From contig OZ037768.1 in assembly GCA_964035545.1 (NCBI GenBank), positions 7,741,241 through 7,805,240 on the forward strand: DNA of 64,000 nucleotides, in the 5' to 3' direction. This document shows positions 37,414 through 50,460 of this stretch, in pieces (the stretch's first letter is position 1; each line of letters starts with the position of its first letter). This DNA comes from Bugula neritina. Its lineage: Eukaryota; Bryozoa; Gymnolaemata; Cheilostomatida; Bugulidae. Both the position numbers and the translations under genes were made by a program. The notes under the pieces were generated by a model, which saw only the letters and a program-made list of their open reading frames with translations, was not told the DNA's origin and did not search any database.

Positions 37414-40296
37414 CTGTCAAAGTTAAACTGCGGTGAGTTTCAGTTGATTTGAATCTGAATAAGAGAAAATTATTCCTGTTTATTCAAGGCTATAGCCTAC
37501 CTTACAGTCCTTAGTCTAAAATCTAAATAGTTTTAGTTTAAAGAATATACGCATAGCTCTGCTACAGTTAAATGTTTTACTGCACTATCCTACCCCTAGT
37601 TGTGCTCATTAATGTATAAGTTATACAAATTTGACAAATAAATTGAAGAATTATTAAGTCATGAAAGTTCATTTAAATATGGTAAATGTTTTTATTTGAT
37701 ATTTCTTTATCCTTTATCTGACCTCAACCCAGCTTTTTATTAAAATAAATAAGTAAAATTGATTTAAGAAACAGCATAAAACATATATTTACCTGAGTGA
37801 ATAATGCTTTAATCAAACCTTTAGATATATATACAATAATTTCTTTAGCAGAACTAAAATGTGCCTCCTATTAGACCACCCTCAACATTTCTAATAATCA
37901 AGATTATGACTATATTAGCCTACAAGACTACAGTATGCTTGATAACACCGATTGTGTACTATTTATATGTTGTGTAAATAGTATATCTAATAGGAATCTA
38001 TTATGCACCATAATATCTACTCTTAATTGTGTATATACTTACATGACATTACATATAGCTGCACAGTATATACATAGTTTATGATCCATTTACATCAATC
38101 TTGTGTTACTGTTTATAAAATATATTATTTCAAAAATTACTTAATATGATATTTGTTTACACAAAGATAACATTTTGGTTTTATATTCTGCCAGATCTGA
38201 TACAACAATAGCATTCATTTCTCAAGTTGATTGCATAGAATACTCAAACATAGCAAATTAAAAAAGTCCAGACATGCTTTCCAATTAAAAACAGCTAAAT
38301 TGTTATGATACATTAACATTACTATGGAAATTCTTACATAACAGGAGTATATAGAACTCTTTTCTGTTAGTAAAGGAACATTTCTTCAGTTCTTTTATAT
38401 TACTACCAACAACTGCGTTTGAATGAAATTTTCAATACATATTGGCAAACAAAAAAACTTTCTCAAAATTAATATTTTTTATTTGTCTCCAAAATAGACA
38501 TATGATTGGTATAGCATGGTATTATTTGAGAAGTTAAATGTTGACAGAATACTTTATAGTTTATGTAATTTATTATATAAATAAACGGGGTTCTAATGTT
38601 GAAAATTTTAGTGTTTCTTCAGCATCTGCAGATTCTACATACCTTGAAAAGGTTTAAGGATATGATATATTTATTAAATTAAAATTTAATATCACAGCTT
38701 GACTTAACTTTTACAAATGTACAAAATTATGCATAGCTTTAATTGTAAATCAACTCTATAATACTAGGTGCTTTTTTTGGTTTCAATAAATTAGACTTTT
38801 GTATTAGTTTATCTGTATTTTACTGTTTTAAGTTTGAATAAAGATACATGTAATGATAGTTGAAGACCAGTAGAACATAGCAATGCATAATGTTATCACT
38901 ATGTCTCCACGCTTTTAATTATTCAAATGAATTTTTTTATTTGATGCATGGGGATCTAGTGATGGACTACAAAACACTCTTATCTAGTAGTTATTAACAA
39001 CTAATCTATAATAGTGAAGAGACTGCACACTAATACTGAGCATTGTTTGTAGTATGAGGTTAAATATTTATGTTGTTTTGAAATATTATTTTACAGAAGT
39101 TGTGAGTTCAAAAGGGATAAATACCAAATATATTAACCCCAATGCATATTATTCTATCCCAAATTATTTCCCTTTATTTAGAGTTATAAAAACTGTAGAA
39201 TAAAATGTTTGTTGTAATTTTAGTGCAGAAAGTTATAAAAGAGCTAACCTGTGTACATTAAAAGTTTTAGATTAAAATAGTTTTGTAACTAATTATTTTG
39301 CTATTTTTAAAATAACGTAGTCATCTTTTAGCTGCAAACATCCTATAAAGTGCAGACACCTGTAAAAATCTATAGGTATCGTATATCTTATAATTATGTA
39401 TGTTTTGGATAATTATTTAAACGATCAATAAGCTTTATGCAAATATTATTATACATCGTTAAAATTTTGTCATTTAAAGTTTGTTGAATAGTTGTTAAGC
39501 ATATTTGGTTAAAGTATCCATCCTGGTGAAGAATCCCTGAGGGTAGAGGCTTTCAACCTAAGGGCTAAGCCTAAGAGTTATCTTCTCAATAAAAAAGAAA
39601 AGCCTCTACATGCTAGCAACATGATTTGAGGGCGCCTGCTTCTAGTACAACAACAGTTATTGCTAAATGCTCTTTCTGACATCATCAATAGTCTGCTGAC
39701 AGTTGAACTAATAGTTAAACCATGACTGCTTCCTTGAGTTGTTTAACAATTCGATTGTATTTTTATAAATAAAAGTTCTAAAGAGATATTACAGTTGAAT
39801 GCATTTTAATATTTGCACATTTTTTGACAAATTAGGTATTATCTCTAAAATTTTGAATAAATGTTTTTTAGCAACCAATTTTTATTTTGAAGTTGTAATA
39901 TTGCGACCTCTGCAATTAATTTCTTTGTTATGAATTGCCAACCAAGTGCTAACAATGTGAATAGTATCATCTATCAATTTTTGTTGTAATAACAATAAGT
40001 GCAGAATTTTAAAGTATATAGATATTTATATATTTTAAACTATAATATTATACTATATTACTCAGTACTTGAAAAATATTTTTTAGCTTTTTAGTAATGT
40101 CCCAGAGTTCTAGCTTTTTATCATTATAATCACTCATACTTAACCATTTTACGGTTGGGTTGTAACTATCTGAGGTGTTCAGTCTTTTAAGTAATCTGAC
40201 TAGCTTCGCTTTAACCAATGCTATTTTTGTAGTTTGATTAAAGCATACAGTTTTGTGGAAGAAAAAAAAGATGGTCCATGCATATTATAATTTGGT
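37414..40296. other. intergenic region, CNG 5' side / orphan gene 3' side
   Basis: 2.9 kb of AT-rich sequence. I see no coding exon with family support. It should contain the CNG promoter and the 3' UTR of the minus-strand gene ending at 40297. A short hairpin with AGAGGCTTT / AAAGCCTCT arms lies near 39546-39604. Confidence 0.5.
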
Positions 40297-42603
40297 TCAA
40301 TGTGCACAAGTGCAGTCAGTTTCTAATTTTCTTTCATGGCATTGGAGGCATAACTTAGGTGGTAGTAACCTTGGTTCTACAGGGAATGCATACTTGGAGC
40401 TCATTGGGGCACAGTAAGTAACATTCCTTCCTCTTGTGCCTTTCACTTCAGGGCTCACTGTATAATAATCACCTTACTATTGGCTAGTCAAGTGTTACAT
40501 TCACAATAAAATCTAAAAGCAGTAACCTTGTTAAAAATTATATAGAAACTTCATCTTTTCCTACGCTCCACAAAATTGATCAAATAAAAAAAAACTTTAT
40601 AAAGTTGTAAATTAGCTTTTCAGCTTCTTTTATATTTAGAAAACAGATTTCAAATTGCCTACCATTTGTTGGTGAGGACAGTGGCATAAAGTACTGAGTC
40701 TCAGTCTTGGGTGGATAAATCTTCTCTTTTAACTTTGAAACTTGATGTAAAAGTTTTCTATGCTGTGCCTTGTTGGTTATTCTAGAATACTCCTGCTTTG
40801 TCACGTGCTGATAACATCTTTGTGAATTGTAGTAACTTGACAAAAATGCTTCACATTTCATCACTACAAATTTGCATAAAACCTATATTTTTGCAATTGA
40901 AAGGTTAAGACCACCAAGTAGCAACATCAACGACTGCAGTAGCTAATTGTATTTACTTGTTGTTTAGAATTTGAGCTCAAATATTCATTGAGTTAAACAC
41001 CAATTAGTGGATAATCCAGGTGGTAGTGGAATGAGTAAATGTTCAGATAACATTTTATAGATTTAAACTTCCCTGCAGGCATAATGATATTATGCTTTAG
41101 TTTAATTTATAAGAACAAGGCAGTAGGAAAAAATTCTTTCTTATGCCATTAGATTCTGTGAAACAAGTACAGCCTGGGTGAATACAAACTGTTTGTAATG
41201 AACGAAAGTGGCTTGTTACTAGAAAAGATGCAATGATTGCGTAACATAATTAGTGATAAAAATATGTAATACAAATATAAATATATAAATACAAATAATT
41301 GTTTCAATTAGTTTCTTTAACACAATTAATGTCGACTATAAAAGATGTAATATTAACATATTCTGCATTTATAGAATAAAAATATACAAGAATCGTACCC
41401 TCCACTTAGTGTTTTGATATTTCTGCAACTATTGATTACCTATTAGCAAGGCAATAAAACAGAAATCATACCATTATTTACTGTAGCTTAAGCTTACCTA
41501 CTTGACTGCGGGGATCTGCACTGCCCCCTTCCTCATGTTTATTGCAATGTTGCAGTTCTTTGGCTACATCACTGAGTAATGATAGACTCTGGTGGTTGCA
41601 CATCCTGCCTTCTGCTGTGAATCTGTTAAGTGCCTGTGTGAGTTGAAGCTGATCCTCATCTAGAATCATAGTCGGTAGTTGAGACTCCATTGCAGTGGGG
41701 TGTGAGTTCTCTGTGTCCAGAGCATAGCACAGCTTAGCAACAAAATCGTTGTAAAATAGTCTCCTATGTAACGCCTCAATCTAAAAAAAATTATTTGATA
41801 CACAACTGAATGATGTCTAATTTAATTTTGCTATAAAGTTACTTCATACTATTTTAATGCAGTTATTATAAGATGGAATTCACTAAAAAAATTATTTAAC
41901 TATAATTGCCATAGCCGTGCAGAACTTTCAACATAAGAACTAAAAAAATATATAAAAAACTATCTTTGGATTGATTATATAACTGGTTATGGAGAGCAAA
42001 GAATTATGGGAATAGTTGTAAGCGAGGCCACATGCAAAGCTCTAATACCTGTGGGGCACTGAGTCGGTTAAATTCTTCGTTGATTTCATCAGCTGTTGCA
42101 GTTCTCTTTCCAAATACAGCAACAAAGTGAGACTCTGACATTAGCTTACGTTTTTGCCGTTGATCCTGATAATATAGCAACATCTGGAGTTTATACATTT
42201 CTGATATCAAGAATAATTATTGTGATATTCTATAGCTTTCAAGCTTAATAAGAAATTGGCCTTTGATTATTCCGTAAATATATTATATTATATAAATTAT
42301 TAATGAAGTTTGACTTTTCACAAATATTTAAAAAACTCTCATTTATGACTAAAACTTATAACAATTTATCAAGTGCTTATATTACAGTGACAAGCAAATT
42401 TTCTGGTAATTGCTAAGTTCTGAGGTGATGTCGCTGCCTTGTTGCTAGTCAGCATGTCTCAAATTGCTAGACAGGTACATGTATAGGATCCCATATGTTA
42501 TTGTAAAACAGTCAAACACAGTATTTTAAGGAATATCAAATCTTGCTCTAAAAGACGACAATTCAATGGTATTTATATCATTACTTCCATATCTTCCAGC
42601 CAT
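40297..42603 (-). CDS. uncharacterised protein, 244 aa, five coding exons, Cys-rich C terminus
   Basis: Exons 42603-42585, 42200-42049, 41780-41498, 40863-40663, 40376-40297 sum to 735 nt in consistent phase with consensus splice sites. The chosen start gives MAGRYGKMYKLQMLLYYQ; an in-frame TGA lies upstream. The predicted protein is hydrophilic and helical (IEALHRRLFYNDFVAKLC, LQLTQALNRFTAEGRM), with basic segments, no signal peptide and no membrane span. It ends with a compact Cys/His cluster (LCLQCHERKLETDCTCAH, pattern CxxCH-x8-CxC) that could bind zinc. I do not recognise the family and assign no function. A competing start 72 nt upstream is open but out of phase with exon 2. It is divergent from the CUB-protein gene 1.1 kb away. 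Confidence 0.7.
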
Positions 42604-43719
42604 GCCCTGAAGCACCTTACGCACGCTTTGCAGTCACAGGTGTAGTTACTTATGCCTTCGTGTTTGTTGAACTCCATGATGATCTCTTGAGTATCACTCA
42701 ATAACTTAAATGTGATCTCAAGTTGCAAGACAAGTTACTTGAAGCTTGGTTCTGAACTTAGAAATGTTGCTTTACTACTTCAAACGTCTTTCTGGTGATA
42801 AGAAAGACTTTCTGCTCCAAGATACGTGTTAGATGTTGCAGTGAAACAAGAATATTAATGTGAAACAATGCTAGTCACGCAATGCCGCATATTTTTGTGG
42901 TAATTGTTATCAGATAAAATTTCGTTGTTAATGAAAAACTAAAAGCAACTAACCAATAATTTATTTCTGAGCCTTTTTATGATACTTTTTGACGTTAGAT
43001 AAATACAAAATGCCACTTTTGTCAAGCAAATGCTGAAATACAAAGCCAAATTTCATTTGAAATTAGCAATTTGTCTAGTTTTGTTGATGCTTTAAAAATT
43101 TTTTTGGAAGTTATTGTTATACTTGTACGTGGTAAACTAAAATCTAACAGAGTAAAGAACAGTTTAAAAAAATAGTATAATATATATCATGACAAAACAG
43201 TGGCTATGCCTATATATTATAATTTTTGAAAAGCATTTATAAAATAGAGTATAAAAACTTACTTTTAGCTATTGCATGGTTATACTGCAATTCTTTTTAT
43301 TTTATAGTAAGCAAATTACTGCAAATATCTATTAGATATTATAAATGTAAGGCTGGGATTATATTTTGCATAGATGTTTATTTTTAGTGCCAAACTATAA
43401 TACATCAAAAATATCTTTTACTGCTCAAAACTACACCAACATTTAAATCACTGTGTTAATTTACACAACAGCAATGTAATCGAAATACAAGTCCCAAATG
43501 ACTCTTGTTGTAAATATATAAGATGTCCCAAGGAGAGAATCTTTAGGTTTTATATTTAAATCTGTTTAGTGAAAGCAAATATCAGTAGCAGAGTAATTCA
43601 CTTGGTGATTACTTTTGTTGATACAAGTGACACGAGGTGTACTGATTCTATATTAAAGATGATTGCATTTAGCCCTGCTCTATTATTACTTGGCCAGCGA
43701 CAGTTGGCAGGAGTTTAAA
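42604..43719. other. divergent intergenic region (orphan gene / CUB receptor gene)
   Basis: 1.1 kb AT-rich region between two head-to-head start codons, containing part of the orphan gene's first exon (5' UTR, running upstream from 42604). No recognisable core promoter motif that I would defend, and no other gene. Confidence 0.5.
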
Positions 43720-46700
43720 ATGATATGGAAACTTTTTTTAGTTGAATTAATATTTTGTATTGTAGCAAATGCTTTAGGTAAGTACTTGTTGATTAGTTGT
43801 GATTACTTTCAGTATTGATACAATTAATATAAAAATTATAGTTGCTATTCAAAAAGATTTCACATTGTGGCTCACTATACGAACGTTAAAAAAAATGTTG
43901 AACTTAAAAAATATTTATTGCTATATGAAAATTTATCAAAATTATAATTAAAACACTTTTTATAACATACTATACTAGTTTATGTTATTCATAATTAATT
44001 TTTTGTTAAATTATGCTTCTTTTAGTGTGCACAGGCATGAAATTATCTTTTTCAGTATAATATGATGTGAAGTTTTAACATTTTTATTAAAGCAGCCAAT
44101 ACTCACAATGCATATGAGCTTGCTTATATGAAACTGCACTAAGGTGCCATGACGTCATTGCATTTATTCTCCTTTTACAGGTAGTAGTTCTAAAAATAAA
44201 CTCTTTCTACACATGAGGGACATCTGCAAACCCACCCCTACTACACAGCTTTATGACAGTGGCTTTCTTGCTTCACCATCAAATGGATTAAACAACTATT
44301 CACCAAACATAAGCTGTGCAGTGAATATATGTACAACATCAAGGGCTGTGTTGGTAGAACTCTCTCGTATCAACTTCCCCAGTGAAACAGACAGCACCTG
44401 CAGAGACTATGTACAGGTGGAGCATGATGTCACCATGTGCAATGCAGACCTGCAGGGTCTTGTCATACCTTTCCTGGTGCAGAATTGTCTACATGTAGAG
44501 TTTGTATCAAACCATGATGACCGCACGGGCAGTGGAGCTAAACTGAGATTTCATGGTAATTGGTAACTATAGTTAGTTGAATTCTATTAACACATAGTTA
44601 TAATATTGCTTTTCAACAGTTGTTATTAGTTCCAAGAAAATCAAAGAGCTGTCATATTTCTTGTGCATGCTATCAGTTAGGCATCTGAAATAAGCTCCAG
44701 TTTCACTCAAAAATGTTAAGTTGTAACAAGTTTGAAACTAGCGCTTCTTTTTAAAAAGGCTTCTTGTCCATTTTTGTACTGCATTATATTTTCAAAATGT
44801 TTTAAACAAAATGTTTTTGACAGGAGCACTAAAAAACTTTCATTCAACAATAATGTTACAGTTAGAAGAACCAATTAAAATATACTAGACACTTTAAATT
44901 TTAAAAGTTTGAAAGCAGTAAATAAACTATAATAACAATGAGTCTTTTTTAAGAAGACTGCATTGTACTGTTTCTACATGCCATGCAGTATGTAACTGAA
45001 GTACTGTTCCCATAATTTCTACAGCTATGGCTGCGAGCTCTGGAATATATGAATTGTGTTCAGACAACACTGATAGTCATGCTTCTACCATCCAATCAAA
45101 TGGATACTTCAAAAGTGCTGCATATCCCATGTCTCTATATGGCAGCATAAACTGCAGAAGAACATACAGGCTGCCAGAAACATGCCACATGCTATACATT
45201 GAGTTCATTGATTTCTATACCTTTAAGAATAACATACTAATGATAGATGGTCATCAATACACATCAGAGCTTACGGGACTGTCTCTATACACTGCCACTA
45301 CCCATCAAGTAACCGTTGGTGTTTGGTTCCAATATCCCCACAAGGTGTACCAGCAAAAAATTCTTTTAAAGTATTCGTGCAGTGAGTAGATGATGTCTTT
45401 TATCGAGATAACACTCTAAAACTAAACTTTTTACCAGTTTTAGCCAAAGTTTAAGTTCTAAAACACTATTTTATTATAGACTAATTTCGAACCATGAATA
45501 TAAATATTTTTGAATACTCTTATAAACTTGATAAAGTAATGTTTTACTTCATATGCTTTCAACTTATAATCTAACAATAATGGTCTTGTTAGATCTCACA
45601 TAGCTGGCAGATATAATCTGTATTATTATCATGACCACAAAATGTCAAAAAGAAATACTCCTATACCATAAATTTTTTTAGACTTTTCTTGCAATTTTAT
45701 GTTAAAGCCATAAAATTCTTAGTTCAAAGCTGTGTTTCATATATTTTTACATACACATTGCATTTTCATATATTTATACACATGTGTTTATTTTTCTATA
45801 TTATATTTATATATGATAATATTTTAAACAGAGAGCAATGAGCGGGAAGGTCTAGCATATATAACCAATCCATCTGCAGAGGCTATCAGCAATGCAGAAA
45901 TGACATATATTACAGCTGCTCAAATAGCCTTTGTTCCTGAGATTAGTATTACCAAGCTGACTTATACAGTGCAAGTCCTCGCAACTCCTAATTCACAGTC
46001 TCTCTTTTACATAATATCACTGTGGCCTTATACAAACATTGCAAGCTGTAGAAAAATGTCAAAAGTATGTATATTTTTAAATTAAACTTCATTTTTATCA
46101 TTGGACTTGAAAGCCAGTTTTTTATATGAACAAAATTAATTTGCAATTCAATTAGATAAATGCTGTCTAGTTTAATTTGTTTAAATTGAATAGAAGTTTT
46201 TATTACCTATTATTTTAAAAACTTAACGGCCTATCAGCAGTTTTTTTGCTGATGACTACTATAACTGATAGCATATACTGTTATAGCATATAAACATGTT
46301 ATCCTGTATACAGAGTATAATTTTATATCACTTTGCTAGAGGATGCGAAGTTTTTATAGATAGGCTCAACTAAAATTCATTTAAGTTCAAGTTCTTCACT
46401 CCCATCAAGAAAGTCTAATAGGAGCTATGATTTTATAATCTGAATGAATAGTTGAAATATTTTTTCATTTCATCTTTCACTACTTTTTAATATCACTCAT
46501 GTATGTCAGCATTTTATTGATTATCACATTTATTGTTTGCCATGTTTGCTTCTGCTCTAATTAGTGAAGCAAAGGTTGCTAGGTCAAAACAGTGGGAGTA
46601 AAATTTATGTACAGTGTGCTTTGGCCTTTCGCAGTGCAGGATAATAATTGCTGTAATTTACAAGAGATATCTATATTGTAGTGTCATTTTGTGTTTCCAC

Positions 46701-49700
46701 CACCTTTTAAGTATAGTGAATTAGTTATTAACTTAACTTCACACAAGAACTGACAAATTTATCAGTTCTGGTGTAGATTTTACCTTATCAAGCAAAGTAT
46801 GTATAGTTTGAACTGCTAACAGGTGCAGTTGTTCGTTGATCAACTTGAAATATGTGGAGTCCAGACTCACAGGACATTACGGACAAACAGAAACTATTTT
46901 ATAGTCTCTTTGGAGGTCCATCAGCCAACTATCTATTCACTTGTACTACTCCATCACGGTGAGCTAATATTACTACATACTAATGTCATATGAGCTTTGT
47001 TGTGAAAAGTGCATTAATTTATTTAGGAAGTGTAGCAGGTTCTTAGCATATCTTTAGTTGCCTTTATACCTTCACGATTTTCGGTCAGAGGTATAAACGC
47101 AACTTTTTACACAGAAAGAAGAGATCTCGACAGCCACCAAACAATCATTATATGTTTAGTGACCAACTAGCTTTCAGTACTTTCGGATTACCTTGTGTGA
47201 TAATGTAGACACGTCTTTACTCTATCATATTGAAACAGTGCAGCTAGATCCATATCAGTGTACTGTGTAGGCTGGTTTAGTGAGCCAACTGACTTTCAGT
47301 CACATGTGACAGTTTAGCCACGTCTATACTCTATTATATTGAGACAGATCCAGGCTAATGTGTAGCCCTATTTCCTAATGTATTACAGATGACATCGATG
47401 GAGTATACAGCATTTGCCAGCAAAGATCCATTCTGGTTCTCAAACCTGGATACATCACGAGTCCCGAGTACCCACATAATTATAGGGCGAGATTAAACTG
47501 CTCAACTACACTGTTGGTCAGAAGTTCACAGTCAATTCGAATTGAGGTTTTAGGTGATAAAAATGAAATTTTACAGAAATAATTTTCGTTTAACTGGCTA
47601 TATTTTCAAATTTGATGTGGTAAATCAACTAAAACAATAAGTTAAATGATTTTAAATCTGTTTTCTGACAAAATTGACTAATTGAATTAATCAACAGTAA
47701 TTTATAATAACATGATGTTACTCCATGATATAAATAAGAATTTATGCATTTGTTAGGAAACTGTCAATAAATATGTGCTATAAAAATGAAAAATGACATA
47801 CTAAATTTATGCAAAGGTAATTAACTGTTGAAATCACTTAAATTTTTACTACATGAGAAGAGAATAATGAACATTGCAGACTTTAGCACAGAAGGGCTGA
47901 CAGAGTCGGGCAATGATCATGACTACCTCTTTATAGAGAATTCCCACAGCACTACTAAACTCTATGGAAGTTCATTTCCTCACAGACCTGATATTGTATC
48001 TCAAGGAGAGGTTGCGCTTACTCTGGTTACAGATGAGGCTAACCAGATGAAGGGGTTTTTTATCAGATTCCTAAGTAAGGCACTTTCAACACTGCAGTGA
48101 AAGAAAGAGAAAAGACTGTCTTTTATACAGCCTTACCTAAATAAAAGATTAAACATTCCAACTACTTTTTTTGTAAAATAATTATTGAAAATCATAATTT
48201 TTGCAGCTTCCACAGACAGTTGCTATGTTTGGCAAAAAACTGAAAAATGTCAACTTTTTAATCCAATTTCCTCTTTTTCACAAAGTTTTAACGAATGTCA
48301 GTTTTAAAGAAATTATTATTTAAAAATGCTAAAAATGAAATGAGAGAAAATCATACAAGCCAAATAGTAAAAAATGCTTTCATTCTAGTTGAAGAAACGA
48401 AAGCAAGAGAAGAAACAACCTTTAAAAGTACACAGGATTATTCAACATTCAGTAACAACAAAACTACAGCATTGAAGTTTAGCAAGACCTCTTTCAAGGA
48501 CATGCAAAATGTGACCATACAACATGAAGAAGCTATTTATAAACAAAGTCAGGGACTTTCTACAGTTAGCCTTGTTATAACAATTACTGGCACGATAGGC
48601 TTGGCGACTGTTATAGCTCTGACAATACTGGCTGTGTTTATGAGAAATTATAGGTTTGTTGTATGTTTTCATCTTGCACAATATTCATTACAACAAAAAA
48701 GCAAAAAATTTTCTTTTTTAATTACTTTTGATTTTCTATTACTTTCTACCTGAATCAATTAGCTTATAAGCCTTTTCAGTAAAAATCACACCGGAACACT
48801 TATTTCCTTTCAGTAGAAAGCAGCAAATAGTCACTACAGCAGAACATACAGTAACCTTGAACCGTCACAGTGCTGATGGAAACAAGCAGATACATGCGCC
48901 GAGCTCTAATCAGGTATTTTGTTAGAACTATAATAAAGTTAAACATCAGTAGAATGCTTTAAACTAGATCAACTCACCATTATAAGTTTCAGAATAGCAG
49001 TTGTGGCCAATATAAGTATTGAAGTAATATATTACTTCAATACTTATATTGGCCACAACTGCTATTCCGAAACTTATAATGGTGAGTTGATCTAGTTTAA
49101 AGCATTCTAAAAGCTTCTAATATTGGTGAAATATGTGATATTACTGATACAAAAATATATATGAAGCTTGAATATTAAATAGAACGCCAGAAACTATGTT
49201 TCAGATTTCTGCTAAATTTGTTAAATTTCTTTGCTACATTACATTTTAGAAGAACTTATCACTAGAATCAGAAAACTCTTGGTATGACAACATTTCAAGA
49301 ACCAGCCGGTGGGTAACCAACCAGAAATTGGCAGACAATCAAAGAACTATAATAAGGGAACTAAACATATACTCTTCAGTTAAGTCTGAACCAATTGTAA
49401 CCGTGCCAGAAATAGTCCTAGTTGATGAGATGGGAAACTATACTTCCCCGGAATTATCCGAAGTAGCCCGGTCAGCGTCTTTGGCTAGCAGTACAGATCT
49501 CAACAGAGCTGAGATATCTTGGAACGTAAAAAGACTGAGAAGGCAAAGAAGTAGTAGAAGTTGGAGTTCTAATTGGCCATCTCCCCCTCCATCTGTTGTA
49601 GGAATAACATATACCAACAGCCAGCCTACTACAGGGCGGGACAGTTACCCCTCCCCACCAGCACTACCAAATTTTTTAGCCGTGCCATCGCAAGCAGTTG

Positions 49701-49765
49701 AATATGAATTTGAAGTCAATCCATATTTAAATGACAGTGAAAATGAAGGTTCTTCGAGGTTTTAA
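43720..49765 (+). CDS. single-pass membrane protein with signal peptide and CUB domains
   Basis: Ten exons: 43720-43777, 44181-44555, 45025-45381, 45832-46064, 46823-46958, 47389-47553, 47880-48074, 48302-48653, 48814-48913, 49250-49765; 2487 nt, 828 aa, all phases agree. Residues 1-19 form a signal peptide (MIWKLFLVELIFCIVANAL). CUB-like modules: about 31-145 (C..C pairs, YVQVEHD), 150-263 (LCSDNT to LKYSC) and 392-505 (PGYITSPEYPHNYRA, DYLFIENS); 264-386 may be a degenerate one. A Ser/Thr/Lys-rich juxtamembrane stretch precedes a TM helix near 595-619 (VITITGTIGLATVIALTILA). The 209-residue tail has WYDNIS, YTSPE and Pro-rich PSPPPS / YPSPPALP motifs that could serve SH2/SH3/WW adaptors. 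CUB modules mediate extracellular protein or glycan binding, so an adhesion/receptor role is inferred. No enzyme domain seen; not assignable to a named family. Confidence 0.85.
47056..47104. repeat. short inverted repeat (17-bp arms) with a second half-copy at about 63775-63793
   Basis: Arms AGTTGCCTTTATACCTT and GAGGTATAAACGCAACT flank a 15-bp spacer. AGTTGCGTTTATACCTCT recurs at the right edge of the window. Likely remnants of a small inverted-repeat element in the CUB gene intron. Confidence 0.5.
47156..47370. repeat. imperfect two-copy tandem duplication (about 120 bp)
   Basis: Both copies share, in order, TTTAGTGA..CAACT, CTTTCAGT, ACACGTCT or CCACGTCT, ACTCTAT(C/T)ATATTGA and AGATCCA. 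It lies in the intron just before CUB exon 6. Confidence 0.5.
48207..48307 (+). CDS. alternative terminal exon segment giving a soluble CUB isoform
   Basis: A strong acceptor (AATTTTTGCAG) lies 95 bp upstream of the acceptor that keeps the frame into the TM exon. Used after exon 7 in the same phase (A|CT), it encodes a 33-residue tail (TSTDSCYVWQKTEKC...NECQF) and then TAA at 48305-48307, before the TM helix. The product would be secreted. It overlaps the membrane-form exon start at 48302. Which acceptor dominates cannot be told from sequence. Confidence 0.4.
48951..49108. repeat. 158-bp near-perfect palindrome (79-bp arms, no spacer)
   Basis: The axis is between 49029 and 49030 (GAAGTAATA|TATTACTTC). 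The arms begin AGAATGCTTTAAACTAGATC and are exact reverse complements apart from one mismatch (48991/49068). It lies in the CUB-gene intron between exons 9 and 10. Confidence 0.95.
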
Positions 49766-49770
49766 TCTAT

Positions 49771-49776
49771 AATAAA
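49771..49776 (+). promoter_or_regulatory. poly(A) signal for CUB gene
   Basis: AATAAA only 5 bp after the stop codon. If used, the 3' UTR would be extremely short; further signals may exist downstream in the 695-bp gap to the HERC1 stop. Confidence 0.4.
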
Positions 49777-50288
49777 ATAGGTGTTTGGAATAACAACTGC
49801 ATATATTACCAAAGCAGTAACTAGTTTTTCTTGTAGGTTGTTGTAATTCATTGCTATTTCTTCAAATAATATTTATTTATAAGTTGTCATCTTCATATAC
49901 TGGATTCATATAGATTAGCAATTCATCATTTAACTTAAAGAGTTGAAACTTCGCAAGCTATTGATACTTAACAGAATATGTAACAAATACTAAAATATAA
50001 TTTGAGGAAAATTACCAAAATGCAACGAATATATCGCTGAACTTCATGGTGAGAAATCATGGGAGCATATTAGTCGGTTGTTCAAGTTTCTTATGAGAAT
50101 ATAGCAGATATGATGAAAACTCTAAACCCTCCGTATAATGCATAAAATATTGTAGTAAAAGATATACTAACTAACTCTATGATGCGCTAGAAACGGTGGC
50201 AGTACAGAAATATCAAATATTGCAATAAGAATTTTTTTATTTATTACCCCAAACTCTTGCTTTTGTGAAAATTTGATAAAGCTTCATG

Positions 50289-50294
50289 TTTATT
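50289..50294 (-). promoter_or_regulatory. candidate HERC1 poly(A) signal
   Basis: AATAAA on the minus strand about 170 bp past the HERC1 stop at 50461. Confidence 0.4.
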
Positions 50295-50460
50295 ATTACT
50301 ATAATACCACAACCAACACAATAAATATTAATAGAGAACTAAAATGAGGTCATAGTTCAACACCTTATAGCATGTAAAGCCAGGAGACTATTGAAGTTAC
50401 ATCTAAACTCGCCAACTCTAGATAAATAATACAGTAGTTTATAGCCAGACAGTAGAGCTG

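Noticed and set aside
42585-42677. Alternative start MEFNKHEGISNYTCDCKAC for the orphan gene
   Set aside because: Its frame reaches the donor in phase 0, but exon 2 needs phase 1; the start at 42603 fits. Internal weak donors could rescue it, so it is not fully excluded.
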